Below, piece by piece: positions 31,839 to 42,686 of a stretch of DNA of 64,000 bases (its first letter is position 1; each line of letters opens with the position of its first letter). The DNA comes from Capronia americana. Lineage: Eukaryota; Ascomycota; Eurotiomycetes; Chaetothyriales; Herpotrichiellaceae. The position numbers and the translations under genes are program-made. The notes beneath the pieces were generated by a model. The model searched no databases. It was not told the origin of the DNA and saw nothing but the letters and a program-made list of their open reading frames with translations. Where the stretch lies: the NCBI GenBank assembly GCA_016110215.1, contig JADWQD010000016.1:920151-984150 (forward strand), read 5' to 3'.

Positions 31839-33576
31839 CTACATAGCCGTGACCTCTGCATCCATGGCTTTTTCATCGATAGAATAGCTCACCTCCTCTT
31901 TCTTCTCCGCGGACTCCGTCTTTTCTAGCGGCGATACACCAAGCTTCATGGCCTCGTCGCCCGTGAATGTGCCGTAGTAATCGACGTCGTCATATTCACC
32001 AAGACCTTTAGGTGGAAATACCTTGTTGAGTCCAAGGTAAATTGTGAAGCTGATGGCCAGCCCGAGTGGAAAGGCAAGGTAAAACATTTCAGTGCACGCT
32101 TTGGGTAGCGTCACGCTCTTGTTCACATTCCCAACGAATCCAGGTAGCTGAGGCGCCCAACCGCAGACCCAGGCCGCAAAGGCGCGCGGGTTAACGCCGT
32201 GGAAGTAGTAGTAGATACCCGCCGGAGAGGGAGAGTATAGGTCGGACAATTTCATCTTGCGGGAGCGGACAATGAAGTAGTCGCAGATTTGGATGCCACA
32301 CATAGGCCCAAGGAAAACAGAGTCTGTATTGAAGATTATTAGCCTTCTTGGTCTGGAAACGACAAGGAAAAATAATCTTAGACTTACAGGCACCCATAAC
32401 ACTGATGAACGTTCCGGCTGAGGCGAGAAGTTCCCATGGACACATGGCAATCGAGATAATGAGAGCCAAGTATGATCCTCGCCTAATGTTGAAGTACTTC
32501 GGCAGCAATCCAGCTAGGTCCATGCCGGCAGAGAAAGCATTGTCGATCGTATTAATCGCAAGCTGACAAACCACGAGTCCACAGCCCCCGAAGAAGGCGG
32601 CGGCTCGTGATTTAGCGTTGTAGTCGGCATCGAGCCAGTGGAGGAAGAGGTCAGGTGGATTCCAATAAGCTTGGCCGTAGAGTTGAACGGACGCTGAGCT
32701 GGTGAGACAGCCGAATAGAGGTAGGATCGTTCCCAAAGTGAGAATAGAGAACCACTGGCCGAAAATCTGGTCGCCTGGTTTGCGAGCAAACCGAGAATAG
32801 TCGGTTTGATTTGTGAGCCCGACAGCAATACCTCCAATAACTGTGGTTATGCCCTGCACGATGGCCCAGCCTAGTTGACTGCCGGATTGGGCCTTTGCAG
32901 GTGCCGAAAGTAGAGGACCGCCGCCGCCGGCTGTAGACAGGACGTAGGTCATCATTGAAATGAGTGTAACAACGGAGATGAGGTTCATGGCGAAGAGTAG
33001 TCGCCGAGTCTTCTCGGGAGGAATGTAGAGCATGGGTATGGTGATAATGTTGTACACTATCCACCCCGTCAAAAGCTTTGTCGTGGTGTTGGCAGATTCG
33101 GGGAGCGTGTTATGCATGTTTTGGAAAGAGGGAAATATAGAGCTGAGTACCGCCGAGACACAAAGGCCACCAGTCCAGGATTGAACGCAGAACCAGGTGA
33201 GACTGAGAACAATCCGCTGTAGAATAATGACATAGGAGCCCCAGATACCCCAGATGCCACGCGATAGGACTGGAAAGCCAATATGCCAGGTTGCTCCGAC
33301 CATGCCATTGCAGATCGCGACCCCAGCGATGATAAGTTTGCCAATGATGACTGCGATCATCGTCTGCCAGACAGACAGACCGACAGCAATGAGGGCTGCA
33401 CCAAGCTGCCAGTTGCTCAGGGCAATTTGATTGATGGCCCAGAATGATATGTATGCCCAAGTATCCCAGAGGCGGCGCGAGGGAGGGAGTGGTCGAATAT
33501 CATCGTTGATCCAGATCGAGGATTCACCTTGAAGGTGGAGGTGGAAGGGTCGTGCCCTGAGACTTGGTATCTTCAT
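31839..33576 (-). CDS. NCS1-family nucleobase/allantoin/hydantoin-type permease (Fur-like)
   Basis: Two exons, 32388-33576 and 31839-32323, over a 64-nt intron (GTAAGT...ATACAG); 557 aa. The opening WINDDIRPLPPSRRLWDTW matches the N-D-x-x-P and W-x-x-W pattern preceding helix 1 in fungal Fur-type NCS1 carriers; AYISFWAINQIALSNWQLGA is helix 1. Later signatures: GGIAVGLTNQTDYSRFARKP (helix 6 region with NQTDY-S-R), AINTIDNAFSAGMDLAGLLP, and GAYSVFLGPMCGIQICDYFI spanning the splice junction. About twelve helices, cytosolic acidic C-tail (EKTESAEKKEE). Family members import uracil, allantoin, uridine, purines or, in bacteria (Mhp1), hydantoins by cation symport. It is transcribed away from a hydantoinase/oxoprolinase gene, which points to a cyclic ureide or imide as cargo; this is an inference. 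Confidence 0.94.
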
Positions 33577-34485
33577 TGTTGACAGTGTATAAAGAACGTA
33601 TAGTGCCGTGACTGGCTGCTCTTCGACGGACTGTGCTGGAAAATAGGATTGACTTCTTTGTGGATTGCCTGGGGCTTTTTATCTTGCCTCGATGGACTGA
33701 CTGGTCGTTGTATACACGCGATGCCAGCACCTCACCAACGAGGACATTATCAGTCGTCTAGAACGCACCACAGCCACAAGATAGGGAACTCTGAAGATAT
33801 GTATCTTGTGATCAAACTGCTGCTTTCGTACCGAGTCGCAGCTCCAAGGAAGTCGAGACCCACACAACATGCTCCCTGATCGGCACTGCCGTTGGCTTCT
33901 GTTTCGTCCGCAACTTGATACCCCAAAGGCAAACATGCCGATGTAGCTGTGTCCCTATTGGAACCGTGTAGATGCAGCCTTACCGCGCCTTTGTCGGTGA
34001 TATTGATGACTTGTCTCGGCCAATGAACAGCCAACGAGAACGGTGCAAAGACGGCGGATATCAGCGACATGCCTATCTACACCTATCTGTAATGATCTGG
34101 AGCCAATCATGGCCTGTAGAAAGGCAAGGAATGGCCCACTCCCACCTATCTCCAGAATCCTTGGTGCAAGGCTCGGCTTGGTCGAGTCTGCAACGTCGTA
34201 GCCTGGACTCTTGGATTTTACTTTGATTGCCGTGTTCAGAGACCATCACTGAATTACACACACACAGATGTCAACGATATAACAAAAGTATAGCTGGTTG
34301 AGCCTGGCTAACCTTATCTCCGACCTATCTTGGTTATAGGCGGTCCGGCTGTCGTGCACAATGGCCGTCTCGAGATTGACTAGACCACACTGGATGAAAC
34401 GTGTTTTCATCAAAAATTATACTAATATCCCTTTTGCGAAAGTCAGCCCCTTGTAGATTGAGGACATCATCTACAAAGTGAAGCA
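33577..34485. promoter_or_regulatory. Divergent promoter with a cluster of GATA-factor sites (NCS1 permease / hydantoinase)
   Basis: 909 bp between two divergent genes. HGATAR sites (binding consensus of AreA/Nit2-type nitrogen regulators) are seen at 33747-33752 (TTATCA), 33779-33784 (AGATAG), 34073-34078, 34083-34088, 34146-34151, 34314-34319 and 34325-34330 (C/TTATCT). Five of these fall within 260 bp on one strand, nearer the hydantoinase start. Such clustering is typical of nitrogen-catabolite-controlled transporter/catabolic pairs. Binding itself is not shown by sequence. Confidence 0.6.
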
Positions 34486-37400
34486 ATGGGCTCAATAAGG
34501 ACAAAACGCGCTCTTAGGATCGGAGTGGACGTCGGAGGCACAAATACGGATGCTGTGCTTCTTGACTTGGACGCAGTCCATCAAGAAAGTCGCGGAGTGA
34601 TCGCGTTTCACAAGACACCTACAACAAGCCCCAATGTAACTGACGGCATCGAAACGGCAGTAGGCAACGTCCTACAACAGGCTGGGAGGGACTGCGTTTC
34701 CGACATCACCTGCCTTATTGTTGGCACAACACACTTCCTCAATGCCGTCATCGAGCGCGATGGATGTCGACTGTCGAAAGTCGCGGTGATTCGACTGTCA
34801 AAGAGTTTTACCAAAGACATCCCGCCGTTTTCGGATTTTCCTCCCGTGTTGGCTGACATTCTCCATGGCTATCACGGTTATATTGACGGAGGCCTTCACA
34901 TTGACGGCTCTCAGGAAGCTCCGGTTAAAGAGGAGCAAATCCTGAGGGAGTGCGAGGCGATCGAGAGGCTGGGCATCAAGGCCGTTGTCATCTCGGGCAT
35001 CTTTTCTCCGATCGACCAGCACTTCCACCAAGAACACATCGTCCGCGACATCATGCAACAGCGACTACCCGATGTGGATATTGTTTGCTCATCTGAAGTC
35101 TCGAACATTGGTCTGTTGGAAAGAGAGAATGCTTCCATATTGAACGCGTCAATTATGAAGTTTGCTCGACGCACAATCCGGGGTTTCCGTGCTGCCATAA
35201 GGCGTTTGGGACTCGATTGCACTCTATTCATCTCCCAGAACGATGGCACCGTCATCGATGCCAAGTCTGCCGCAAAGCTACCCATCAAGACCTTTTCCTC
35301 GGGCCCGGCAAATTCCATGCGAGGGGCTGCATATCTTGGCCTTGGACGCATGGGACTGCAAGATGAGGAACGGACTGCGACAATAGTGGTTGACGTTGGC
35401 GGGACGACGACGGACTGCGGCGTTCTCTTACCATCGGGATTTCCTCGTGCGGCCTCTGCCTACGTCAACGTGGCAGGAGTGACAATGAACTTCAGCATGC
35501 CTCATCTCGAATCAATCGGCCTCGGCGGAGGATCGATCATCCGCGAAAGAGGGAATGACGTGTCCATAGGGCCGGACTCGGTTGGATACCAACTGACTAC
35601 CAAATCGAAGGTATTCGGTGGCGATACTTTGACCACGACCGATATCGCAGCCGCTGGAGGTCTTGAGATCGGAAACCAAAAGTTGGTTGACCACGTCACA
35701 CCCGAAACGATACAGCGCGTCCGGGCCAGGACGAAGAAAATGCTAGAACGTGTCATCGATCGCCTGAAACTGACTCCGGCCCCCTTGCCTGTTCTCCTGG
35801 TCGGTGGAGGCTCTGTCGTCTGCCCGCTAGACCTCGACGGCGTTTCTCAAGTTGTGGTCCCGAAATTCCATTCTGTAGCCAATGCTGTCGGTGCTGCAAT
35901 CTCAAGAGTTTGTGGTTCAGTGGACGCTATTTACAGCATTGCAGATATGCCTTTGTCGAAGGTTATCGAGGAGGCAAAGGCCTACGCTGTTGCAAATGCA
36001 GTCCAGGCCGGAGCCGACGCAAGCACAGTGAGTGTGGTCGACATTGACACCCTCCCGATACCGTACGTTTCCGGACAAATTCGGGTCGTCGCTAAGGCTG
36101 TTGGGGATCTGTCGCTCGACTATGTTGCAGACAGGAAAACCCTCCCCGAAGCGGAAGATGAGGTAGAGGAGAGTTCTTCGGTGCAAATTAATGACACGTC
36201 ATTGTCCTCCAAGGAAGAGCGCAGTGATGGCAAGATCGATTTCGACGCGTATCGGCCTCTTGTCAAACGGAATCCAGACTCCGGCGTCAACGAGTGGTTT
36301 GTCTCAGAAACTGATCTCGAGTGGCTGAGTATAGGATGCTACATCTTGGGATGCGCCGGTGGTGGTTCGCCAAAAGCTGAATTCCTCAAACTCCGAGATC
36401 AATTCCGGAGAGGTGGTACGGTGCGCATCATTGATAGCTCGTCCCTGCGGGATGATGCCTTGATCTACTGTAAGCTCTGCGCATTCTCTTATTGCCTCTG
36501 TCATTTCCTAACATGTCCACAGGGGGTGGTATGATGGGGTCGCCTGCAGTGTCAATCGAGAGATTGAACTCGTCAGAATGCATAACTGCGGTTGCAGACC
36601 TGATGGAATATCTGGGCCACAAATCATTCGATGCCATCATGGGCCTGGAAATCGGAGGAGCCAACGGTCTCGAGCCTTTGCTGATCGGGTCTTCCCATGC
36701 GTTCGATAGACCCGTCATCGACGCAGACTGGATGGGTTTGTGCCACACCTTGGGTTGCGCGTACCTGTCGAGTAACTTTCTGACATGAGCCTTAGGTCGA
36801 GCATACCCGACATATTGGCAAACAACCATTGCGGTGCATGAGAGTGGACAGCTGACACCATGCGCAATTGCTTCAGGGGACGGGAAAACCATCATCATGA
36901 CGAAATCGCCTGACGATGAGATAGTGGATCGCGCCCTGAGGGCGTCTTGCTCGGAGATGGGATCCAGAGTGGGCATGGCAGCCCGGCCAACAACGACTGA
37001 CCGGGTGAGAGCGTTTGGGGTCACCAACACCCTGTCATTGGCCTGGCGCATTGGTAGGACAGTAGCACGTGCTCAGCAAGAAAGCACCATCCATACTGTC
37101 GCTGAGCAAGTGATTGACGAGGTTGGCGGCCCGACGACAGCGAAGATCCTGTTCCGAGGAAAGATAACGGCAGTGGAGCGAACAGTCTACAAAGGACATT
37201 CTTACGGAGAAATCACCATCAGTCAGACCGACAAGGACGAGGAAGAACAGAGCCACGAAAGGGCGGCAGTTGCTCAAGGTGGGGTCGTCAAGATTCCATT
37301 CAAGAACGAGAACATATATGCAAAGCACATCGCCGACGACGGTACCGAGACATACCTAGCAACAGTGCCCGACTTGATATCAGTTCTCGACGCACAATCT

Positions 37401-37637
37401 GGATGCGCCCTCGGCGTTCCGGAATTTCGATACGGACTGCTGGTGACGGTGCTAGGAATTACCTGCTCCCCACGATGGTCAGAAACGAAAAAGGGCTTGG
37501 AGTATGGTGGACCGGAAGCCTTCGGATACAAGATTGAATACAAACCTCTGGGTGTGTTTGTTGAGCCCAAGAGCGTGGTTCTGGAATACGCCGACACCAG
37601 GGAGGTAAGAGACCAAGAGGAAGCGTCAATACCCTAG
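34486..37637 (+). CDS. Hydantoinase/oxoprolinase subunit A fused to DUF917 domain
   Basis: Three exons: 34486-36469, 36523-36735, 36796-37637 (introns 53 and 60 nt with CTAAC/CTGAC branch points); 1,012 aa. Residues 10-190 form the Hydant_A_N part, opening with the ASKHA phosphate loop GVDVGGTNTDAVLLD; residues about 200-520 form the Hydantoinase_A part (KTFSSGPANSMRGAAYLG, a second phosphate loop VVDVGGTTTDCGVLLPSG, LESIGLGGGSIIRE). A charged linker (EDEVEESSSVQ) leads to a DUF917 region from about 610: LSIGCYILGCAGGGSPKAEF, ALIYWGGMMGSPAVSIERL across intron 1, LEIGGANGLEPLLIG, DADWMGRAYPTYWQTT across intron 2. Related enzymes open cyclic amides such as hydantoins or 5-oxoproline with ATP. 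Together with the adjacent NCS1 carrier it suggests uptake and hydrolysis of a cyclic nitrogen compound. Cytosolic; no targeting signal. Confidence 0.94.
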
Positions 37638-38605
37638 GTTGCGTATCACGTCTCATTACGCAGGGCCAAAGCTCGAGGGCAAAAGTAGCAAACTCGTATG
37701 CGACTGTAATTCTTGACAGACGTTGTTTCTGAGCGGCTGCTGGAGTCTCTGTGATGAAAGTGTCCGAGATAAAGAAGGTAGAGACAAATCTGTATCCTAC
37801 CCTCTTTTCCTCCACGCGAGTCGATGGGGAAGTCGAAATCGAGGAACCCCTCGCAGTGTCGTCCCTTTCGGAGTACAATCCACGTGGCAACACCGTAAAT
37901 GCGGTGACGCTAGAGGGATCAGGGGCGACGCCCGACTATATAGGTAGTTACGAAGGCCTATGTAATATTACTATATGGGTCTGGAACGCCCATACGGCCT
38001 AGTCACGTCTCTTGGTGGTGTCTTTACAGACCCTATCCGTCATCTTACAGGGTCACGTGCCGTCACATTGGCTATTTTGTCTTCCGCTTTTATCTGGCCA
38101 TCTAAACATCACAACTCAAATCTTCCACTGGAACTGCATTTCACATCCAAATCTTGCACCATTTCCACCATCGACGCGTTATCCCTCAATATGTAACGCT
38201 ACAGAGAGCCTAGGATAGGATATTTACGTTCATTTTGATCATGTCCCTGGACGCATCCAACGCTATGCCCGAGGACCAAAGGCCTGCGCCGATATATTAT
38301 GCGCCACGCAGGAAACTCGCGTTCGTTATTCCCGAACTCACTGTTCTCTTCTACCAATTTTTTCTTCTGACCGTGCTTTGAAATGCTGACATCTTGCCCC
38401 AGGTGCTCACGATGCCACACGAAAAGAATAAAATGCCTGGGAGGCAAGTCCAGGTTTCTGGCAGCCCGGCAAATCCCTAGCTAACTTGGACGCCAGGCGC
38501 GCCATGTAGGAACTGTACACTTTCTAACTCGCCATGTATTTTTCCAACGCAGCGCAAGTCCCGCAATTCATTCACCCCGCCAATTTCTGTCCTACCACCC
38601 AACAG
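37638..38605. other. Intergenic; probably contains 5' exon(s) or promoter of the transcription-factor gene
   Basis: About 1 kb. I searched it for a CxxCxxxxxxC zinc cluster in all frames by eye and did not find one. A 44-codon frame starts at 38241 (MSLDASNAMPEDQRPAP) but cannot be joined convincingly to the next gene. Confidence 0.45.
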
Positions 38606-40674
38606 TCTTCATGAGAAACAACCAGTATTGTCGTTTGTAATCGACGAAGTTTTGGCCCCTACAGCATCAAAACCGGGCAGCTATCGTCGCTCAGAAAAGG
38701 ACTTCAGCTCGAATCCGTCTAGCCATAGCAATCAGGCTTCGAGACAGACCTACCGTGCCAGTCCTTCCTGCCGGACATTCATTGAGCAGTTTGTCGAGTG
38801 GACGGCGGTACAAAGACTCCAGCTCACACCGTTTGACGATACTTCTTTCGATCCAGCGTGGGCTTCACTAGGCCACTCAGAGTTTGGTCCACTGAATCCT
38901 GGATTGGAGATATCCATTGAAACCGAAGTTTCTCGTCCTCCAGCCCCATCAGAGTCCCATAAACTGATCAAGGTTCGTCTGCCACCCTACAACCATAGTA
39001 TATACTTGATCCAGTGCATCGAGGTCGCGATCGGCCACGATCAGCACTACTTTCGACGACGACATCTTCGCTCCAAAGTCCTCCAAATGTACCAGAACCC
39101 GGAGTCTGCTCAAAGTAAAGATCAAGGGTGGCTGTGTTATTGGCTTGCCGTGCTTGCACTTGGGGAGCTCTATAGGGGCAACGGACGTGCTGTCAGTGCT
39201 GATGATCCTCTTGAAATTAACCGCCGGTCGTCAGATGCGGCCAAAGATCCACCAGGGGCCGAGTACTATCGTCAGTCCGTTGCCTTTCTTCAGCAGGTGG
39301 CCGAGAACCCCGATCTACAGTACATTGAGACACTATGCTTGCTGGCCATGTACGCCTTCTCGATGGACAAGATAAACACCGCCTATATGTACAACGGCCT
39401 CAGTATGCGCGCAGCGCTCTCACTGGGCTTGCACCGAAGTCCCTTGGATTTCCCGTCGGAACGCTCTGACCTGCCTGTGGCGGAGCTCGAGTACCAGAGA
39501 CGAGTATTCTGGACGGTTTACTATCAGGACCTGTAGGTTTTGTGCTAGACGAATTTCGTCGGGGTGAACTAACGTTGCCTTCAGGCTTACCACAAGCACG
39601 ACAGGCCGCCCATGGGGGATCTTAGATGACGAAATCACCATCGAATATGCAGACTCGAGCCGTCTTGTTGGCGACGCACTATTAGATTTTTTCGATTCAG
39701 ATGAGTCCAATGCGCATCTGGAGCTCATGCGCCTGAGAGGCCAGGCGTACTCTTCCTTGTACGGTTACGCCGGTACTGCGATCAACCCTTATTCCCATAT
39801 TTCTCTGTTCAAGTTCGACCTGGGAGCCGCATTGTCACAACAACACCTTGACAAGATGGATGAATTCCACCAAGGTTTAATTGCCTGGCAAAAGGAGCTT
39901 TTGGGAAAGCTCAAGCTCGTCCGAACCTGGGATGGCTCGCTGTTGAACTTGAATCAAGTCAACGCCAGCCTACATCTCATTTATCATCAGGTTCGCTCTT
40001 GTCGTCGTGCAAACTTTTCTTCTCATACTTACTGACCTGTACCAGTCGATTCTGGTGCTCCTTAGACCAGCCCTCGTCAACATCCACAATGACAGATTCG
40101 ATGCACGCAGTAAGGGCCTTGCGAGCATAATTGACCCCTTTCCTGGATCCAAAATCACCCTGCAGTCATTTTATACTGCGTCTCTAGAATCTGCCCGCGA
40201 GACTGGTCGGATATTGGAATGGTTGCAACACCAGGGTACTCTATGTTGGTTAACCCGCAATTTATTTCACAAGCCTCGATATGGTGGATGATCGCTGATT
40301 ACAAACCGTGTCTAGCGATCTATTCCTATTTCGATGCCAGCTACGCCTTCACGGCAGCCATTTCCCTCCATCTTGCCAGGATGATACGATCATTCGCGTA
40401 TCCGGACCTGGATGCCTTCCTCTTCACGGACGATGACCAGTCTACGCTGGACTCCGTCCTTCGCATTCTTCGCCTCCAGAGCTCGTCGGGCAACATCCCT
40501 GCCAAAAATTTCGAGAAGCGGCTGAGACAGCTGGAGAACAACCTTTCAGCACTGCAAACCGCGCTTGATAACCACGTTTGTTTGGACGAGCTCAATTTTG
40601 AACTCGACTATATGGGTGTCGGGATGCCTTCTTTGGCTGGCAATATTGACAAATCCTTACACGTAGGCTCATGA
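38606..40674 (+). CDS. Fungal-specific transcription factor domain protein; N-terminus unclear and a possible frameshift
   Basis: Coding exons: about 38606-39532, 39585-39990, 40046-40235 and 40274-40674 (introns 52, 55 and an unusually short 38 nt). The frame is open upstream to an acceptor-like CCCAACAG at 38605 but has no in-frame ATG nearby, so a 5' exon, which would usually carry the Zn2Cys6 cluster, is missing or lost. Middle-homology signatures are clear: YLIQCIEVAIGHDQHYF, YYRQSVAFLQQV, TLCLLAMYAFSMDKINTAYM, RAALSLGLHR, EYQRRVFWTVYYQDL, GRPWGILDDEITIEYAD. At 40232-40240 the frame must change: either the 38-nt intron is real or one base is lacking, since the alternative reading QHQ then GYSMLVNPQFISQASIWW is a smooth continuation. 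It follows the hydantoinase gene on the same strand and may regulate it, if functional. Confidence 0.7.
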
Positions 40675-41728
40675 TCGACCGGTCTTACATGGCATCGTTG
40701 TCTTGGTGTGCAGCGGACGTGACAGCCCTTACACGCCGTTCATCGCAGCAGAAGAATTCAACGGCCAAGGACTCAGTGTACTCTGGCCCGTGTTGGCGGA
40801 AAATAAAACGATCAGCATCATTCAAGAGATTGCCAAAGTGGTGGTAGATGTTACGGACCAGGTCGCGGCGCGGCCAGTTCAAAAAGATACCATCCAGAGG
40901 GAATGTGACACGGACCATCAGGAGGAAGCACAGAAGCTATGCCCATCTTCAACTGAGTGAGTCGGCGTCAGAGGGCTACCGCTGCACAGCTAAGGCGCAA
41001 GCAGTTTTTACTCATCTTAGCGTCTGTCTCGTCGAGATCGTCGCATAAAGCTGTTATCCTCTCGCTGGTCTCTTTGGGAGAATACAACAGCAGGAGGAAG
41101 ACAGGAGCAAGAAGAAGAATGCGTTCACCGCAGCGACTTCAACCCGGGGCTCATTGCGGCAAAGTTGCCCGAGCAACGACCCTCCCTACCCGCACGAAAC
41201 ACGACACATACATCTCTACCTCCTTCAGCAATCAGTATGTTTCGAAGCCTCCCATGACGATTCTTTACATGGATTTGCAGGTCATAGCCTGCGTCAGCTT
41301 CGTTCTATGTACCTCGCTCAACGATGCCCCCGGCTTACAGTATCATGGCATGTACCGAGCTCCCATCCAACTGCAGCGTTGCAGACACTCTCCAGCATAC
41401 ACCGACGTCTTGTGCTGCCTTTTCTTGCTCACCATTTGCGATCTCCTGGCAGCTATCTTGAGTCGGTTGTATCTGCATCTAGATTGCGTCCAGCTGTGGC
41501 CTTTGTTCTGCAACCGGTGACATCCGCTTTCATTGTCTTGTGCCGACTTATCGCAAAGCCCGCACTTCACGAGTTCCTCCTCCTGTTCCTATTTCGGAGT
41601 CCATTGTCTGCATTGTGACAAAGAGAAAGCTGCTACTGTATTCCAGATGTCCCAGTCGAAAATGTCTCTGGCTCTGCAACCCAAGACATCCGCTCTTTCT
41701 AGCCGTATTCCCTCCCCCAACGGCGACG
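40675..41728. other. Intergenic, no firm gene
   Basis: About 1 kb. Frames at 40957-41520 and 41154-41618 (+) show no motif. The last 100 bp may include coding sequence of the next gene's 5' end in another frame (ATG at 41647). Confidence 0.45.
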
Positions 41729-42613
41729 ATGATCTCCTCCACACTAAGGGCCTGCGCCTCTGGGGCAAGACTAGATACCTCGTACGTCAGTTTCGAGTCA
41801 GAAAAGGGAGTGCGATCACCGAGGACTCCAACATACATTCCAGACTCGCCGTCGGCACAATCAGCCCGTCCTTTCGACCATACCAGATTCTTTGCCGAAC
41901 CCAAATCTGACATCGAGAACAGACTCTCGTTACCACCGCCACCGACCATGAAACCCATGGAGTGGATATGGACCTGTCATCTTTGTCACTCACGTTATCC
42001 GCTCGGAGTCACGCGACGATGTCTGGTCGATGGACACTACTACTGCTCCGGAGAAAGCGACAAGCCAAGCATGAGAAAGAAGAAGAAGAGGAAGGCCTGC
42101 TCGAGCGAGTTTGACTATGGCGCATGGAAAGTGTGGGGCGAATGGCGTCGGAACGTCCTTCGAATGATGAAAAATGATGGAGTTTTCAAAGGCTGCGAAT
42201 CCTGCGACTTTCCCAGTCACTGTCGGTACCCGGTTGATAGACATCCGCTCGGTGAGATCGTAGCGACAGCGTCAGTGTCGCCAAAAGTCACCGTGACCGA
42301 ATCGGCCCCAGAAACGAACCGGAAAGCGGAGCAGGATAAGGCTCAGAACAAATCAACCGCAAACGAAGACGTCGACTTCGACCAGATCTTGATGAGCATC
42401 GTCGATACTGACGAACACCACTCGAGTATGAACATGTCAAAGGATACTAAACAGAGGAAGGGAAGTGGGAAGAAGAAGAGTTCCCGCAGCAAGGACTCGG
42501 TTCCGTCTCTGGGTTTAGAACTGCCTCGCAATGACACAACGTTCGACGACTTGATGTCAATGGATTGGGCGAATTTTGAAGAAATTGAGTTGGGAAAGGC
42601 AAAGACCGAGTGA
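41729..42613 (+). CDS. Conserved ascomycete Cys/His-rich protein (CSSEFDY family), function unknown
   Basis: 294 aa if translation starts at the first ATG with a continuous frame (41729, MISSTLRACASGARL); the frame itself is open further upstream but begins without ATG, so the N-terminus is uncertain and an upstream exon using the ATG at 41647 is possible. The core, about residues 70-175, is a Cys-rich domain: MEWIWTCHLCHSRYPLGVTR, RCLVDGHYYCSG, a KKKKRK basic run, ACSSEFDYGAWKVWGEWRR, and CESCDFPSHCRYP. Paired Cys-x2-Cys, Cys/His and Cys-x2-Cys spacing suggests zinc binding. The same segment order occurs in many filamentous ascomycetes without a known role. The C-terminal third is charged and disordered (KQRKGSGKKKSSRSK), ending in an acidic DDLMSMDWANFEEIEL, which looks like an activation-type patch. 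Confidence 0.78.
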   Translation: MISSTLRACASGARLDTSYVSFESEKGVRSPRTPTYIPDSPSAQSARPFDHTRFFAEPKSDIENRLSLPPPPTMKPMEWIWTCHLCHSRYPLGVTRRCLVDGHYYCSGESDKPSMRKKKKRKACSSEFDYGAWKVWGEWRRNVLRMMKNDGVFKGCESCDFPSHCRYPVDRHPLGEIVATASVSPKVTVTESAPETNRKAEQDKAQNKSTANEDVDFDQILMSIVDTDEHHSSMNMSKDTKQRKGSGKKKSSRSKDSVPSLGLELPRNDTTFDDLMSMDWANFEEIELGKAKTE

Positions 42614-42686
42614 TGGAGCAGTACACTTGCGCATGGAGGCGATGGTCATTCTTGTACAAACATGGGATTGCTGGTTTTGTGGCGAT

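Noticed and set aside
40957..41618. Two overlapping plus-strand frames of 150-190 codons
   Set aside because: No motif or signal peptide consistent with a protein; probably promoter and leader of the CSSEFDY gene.
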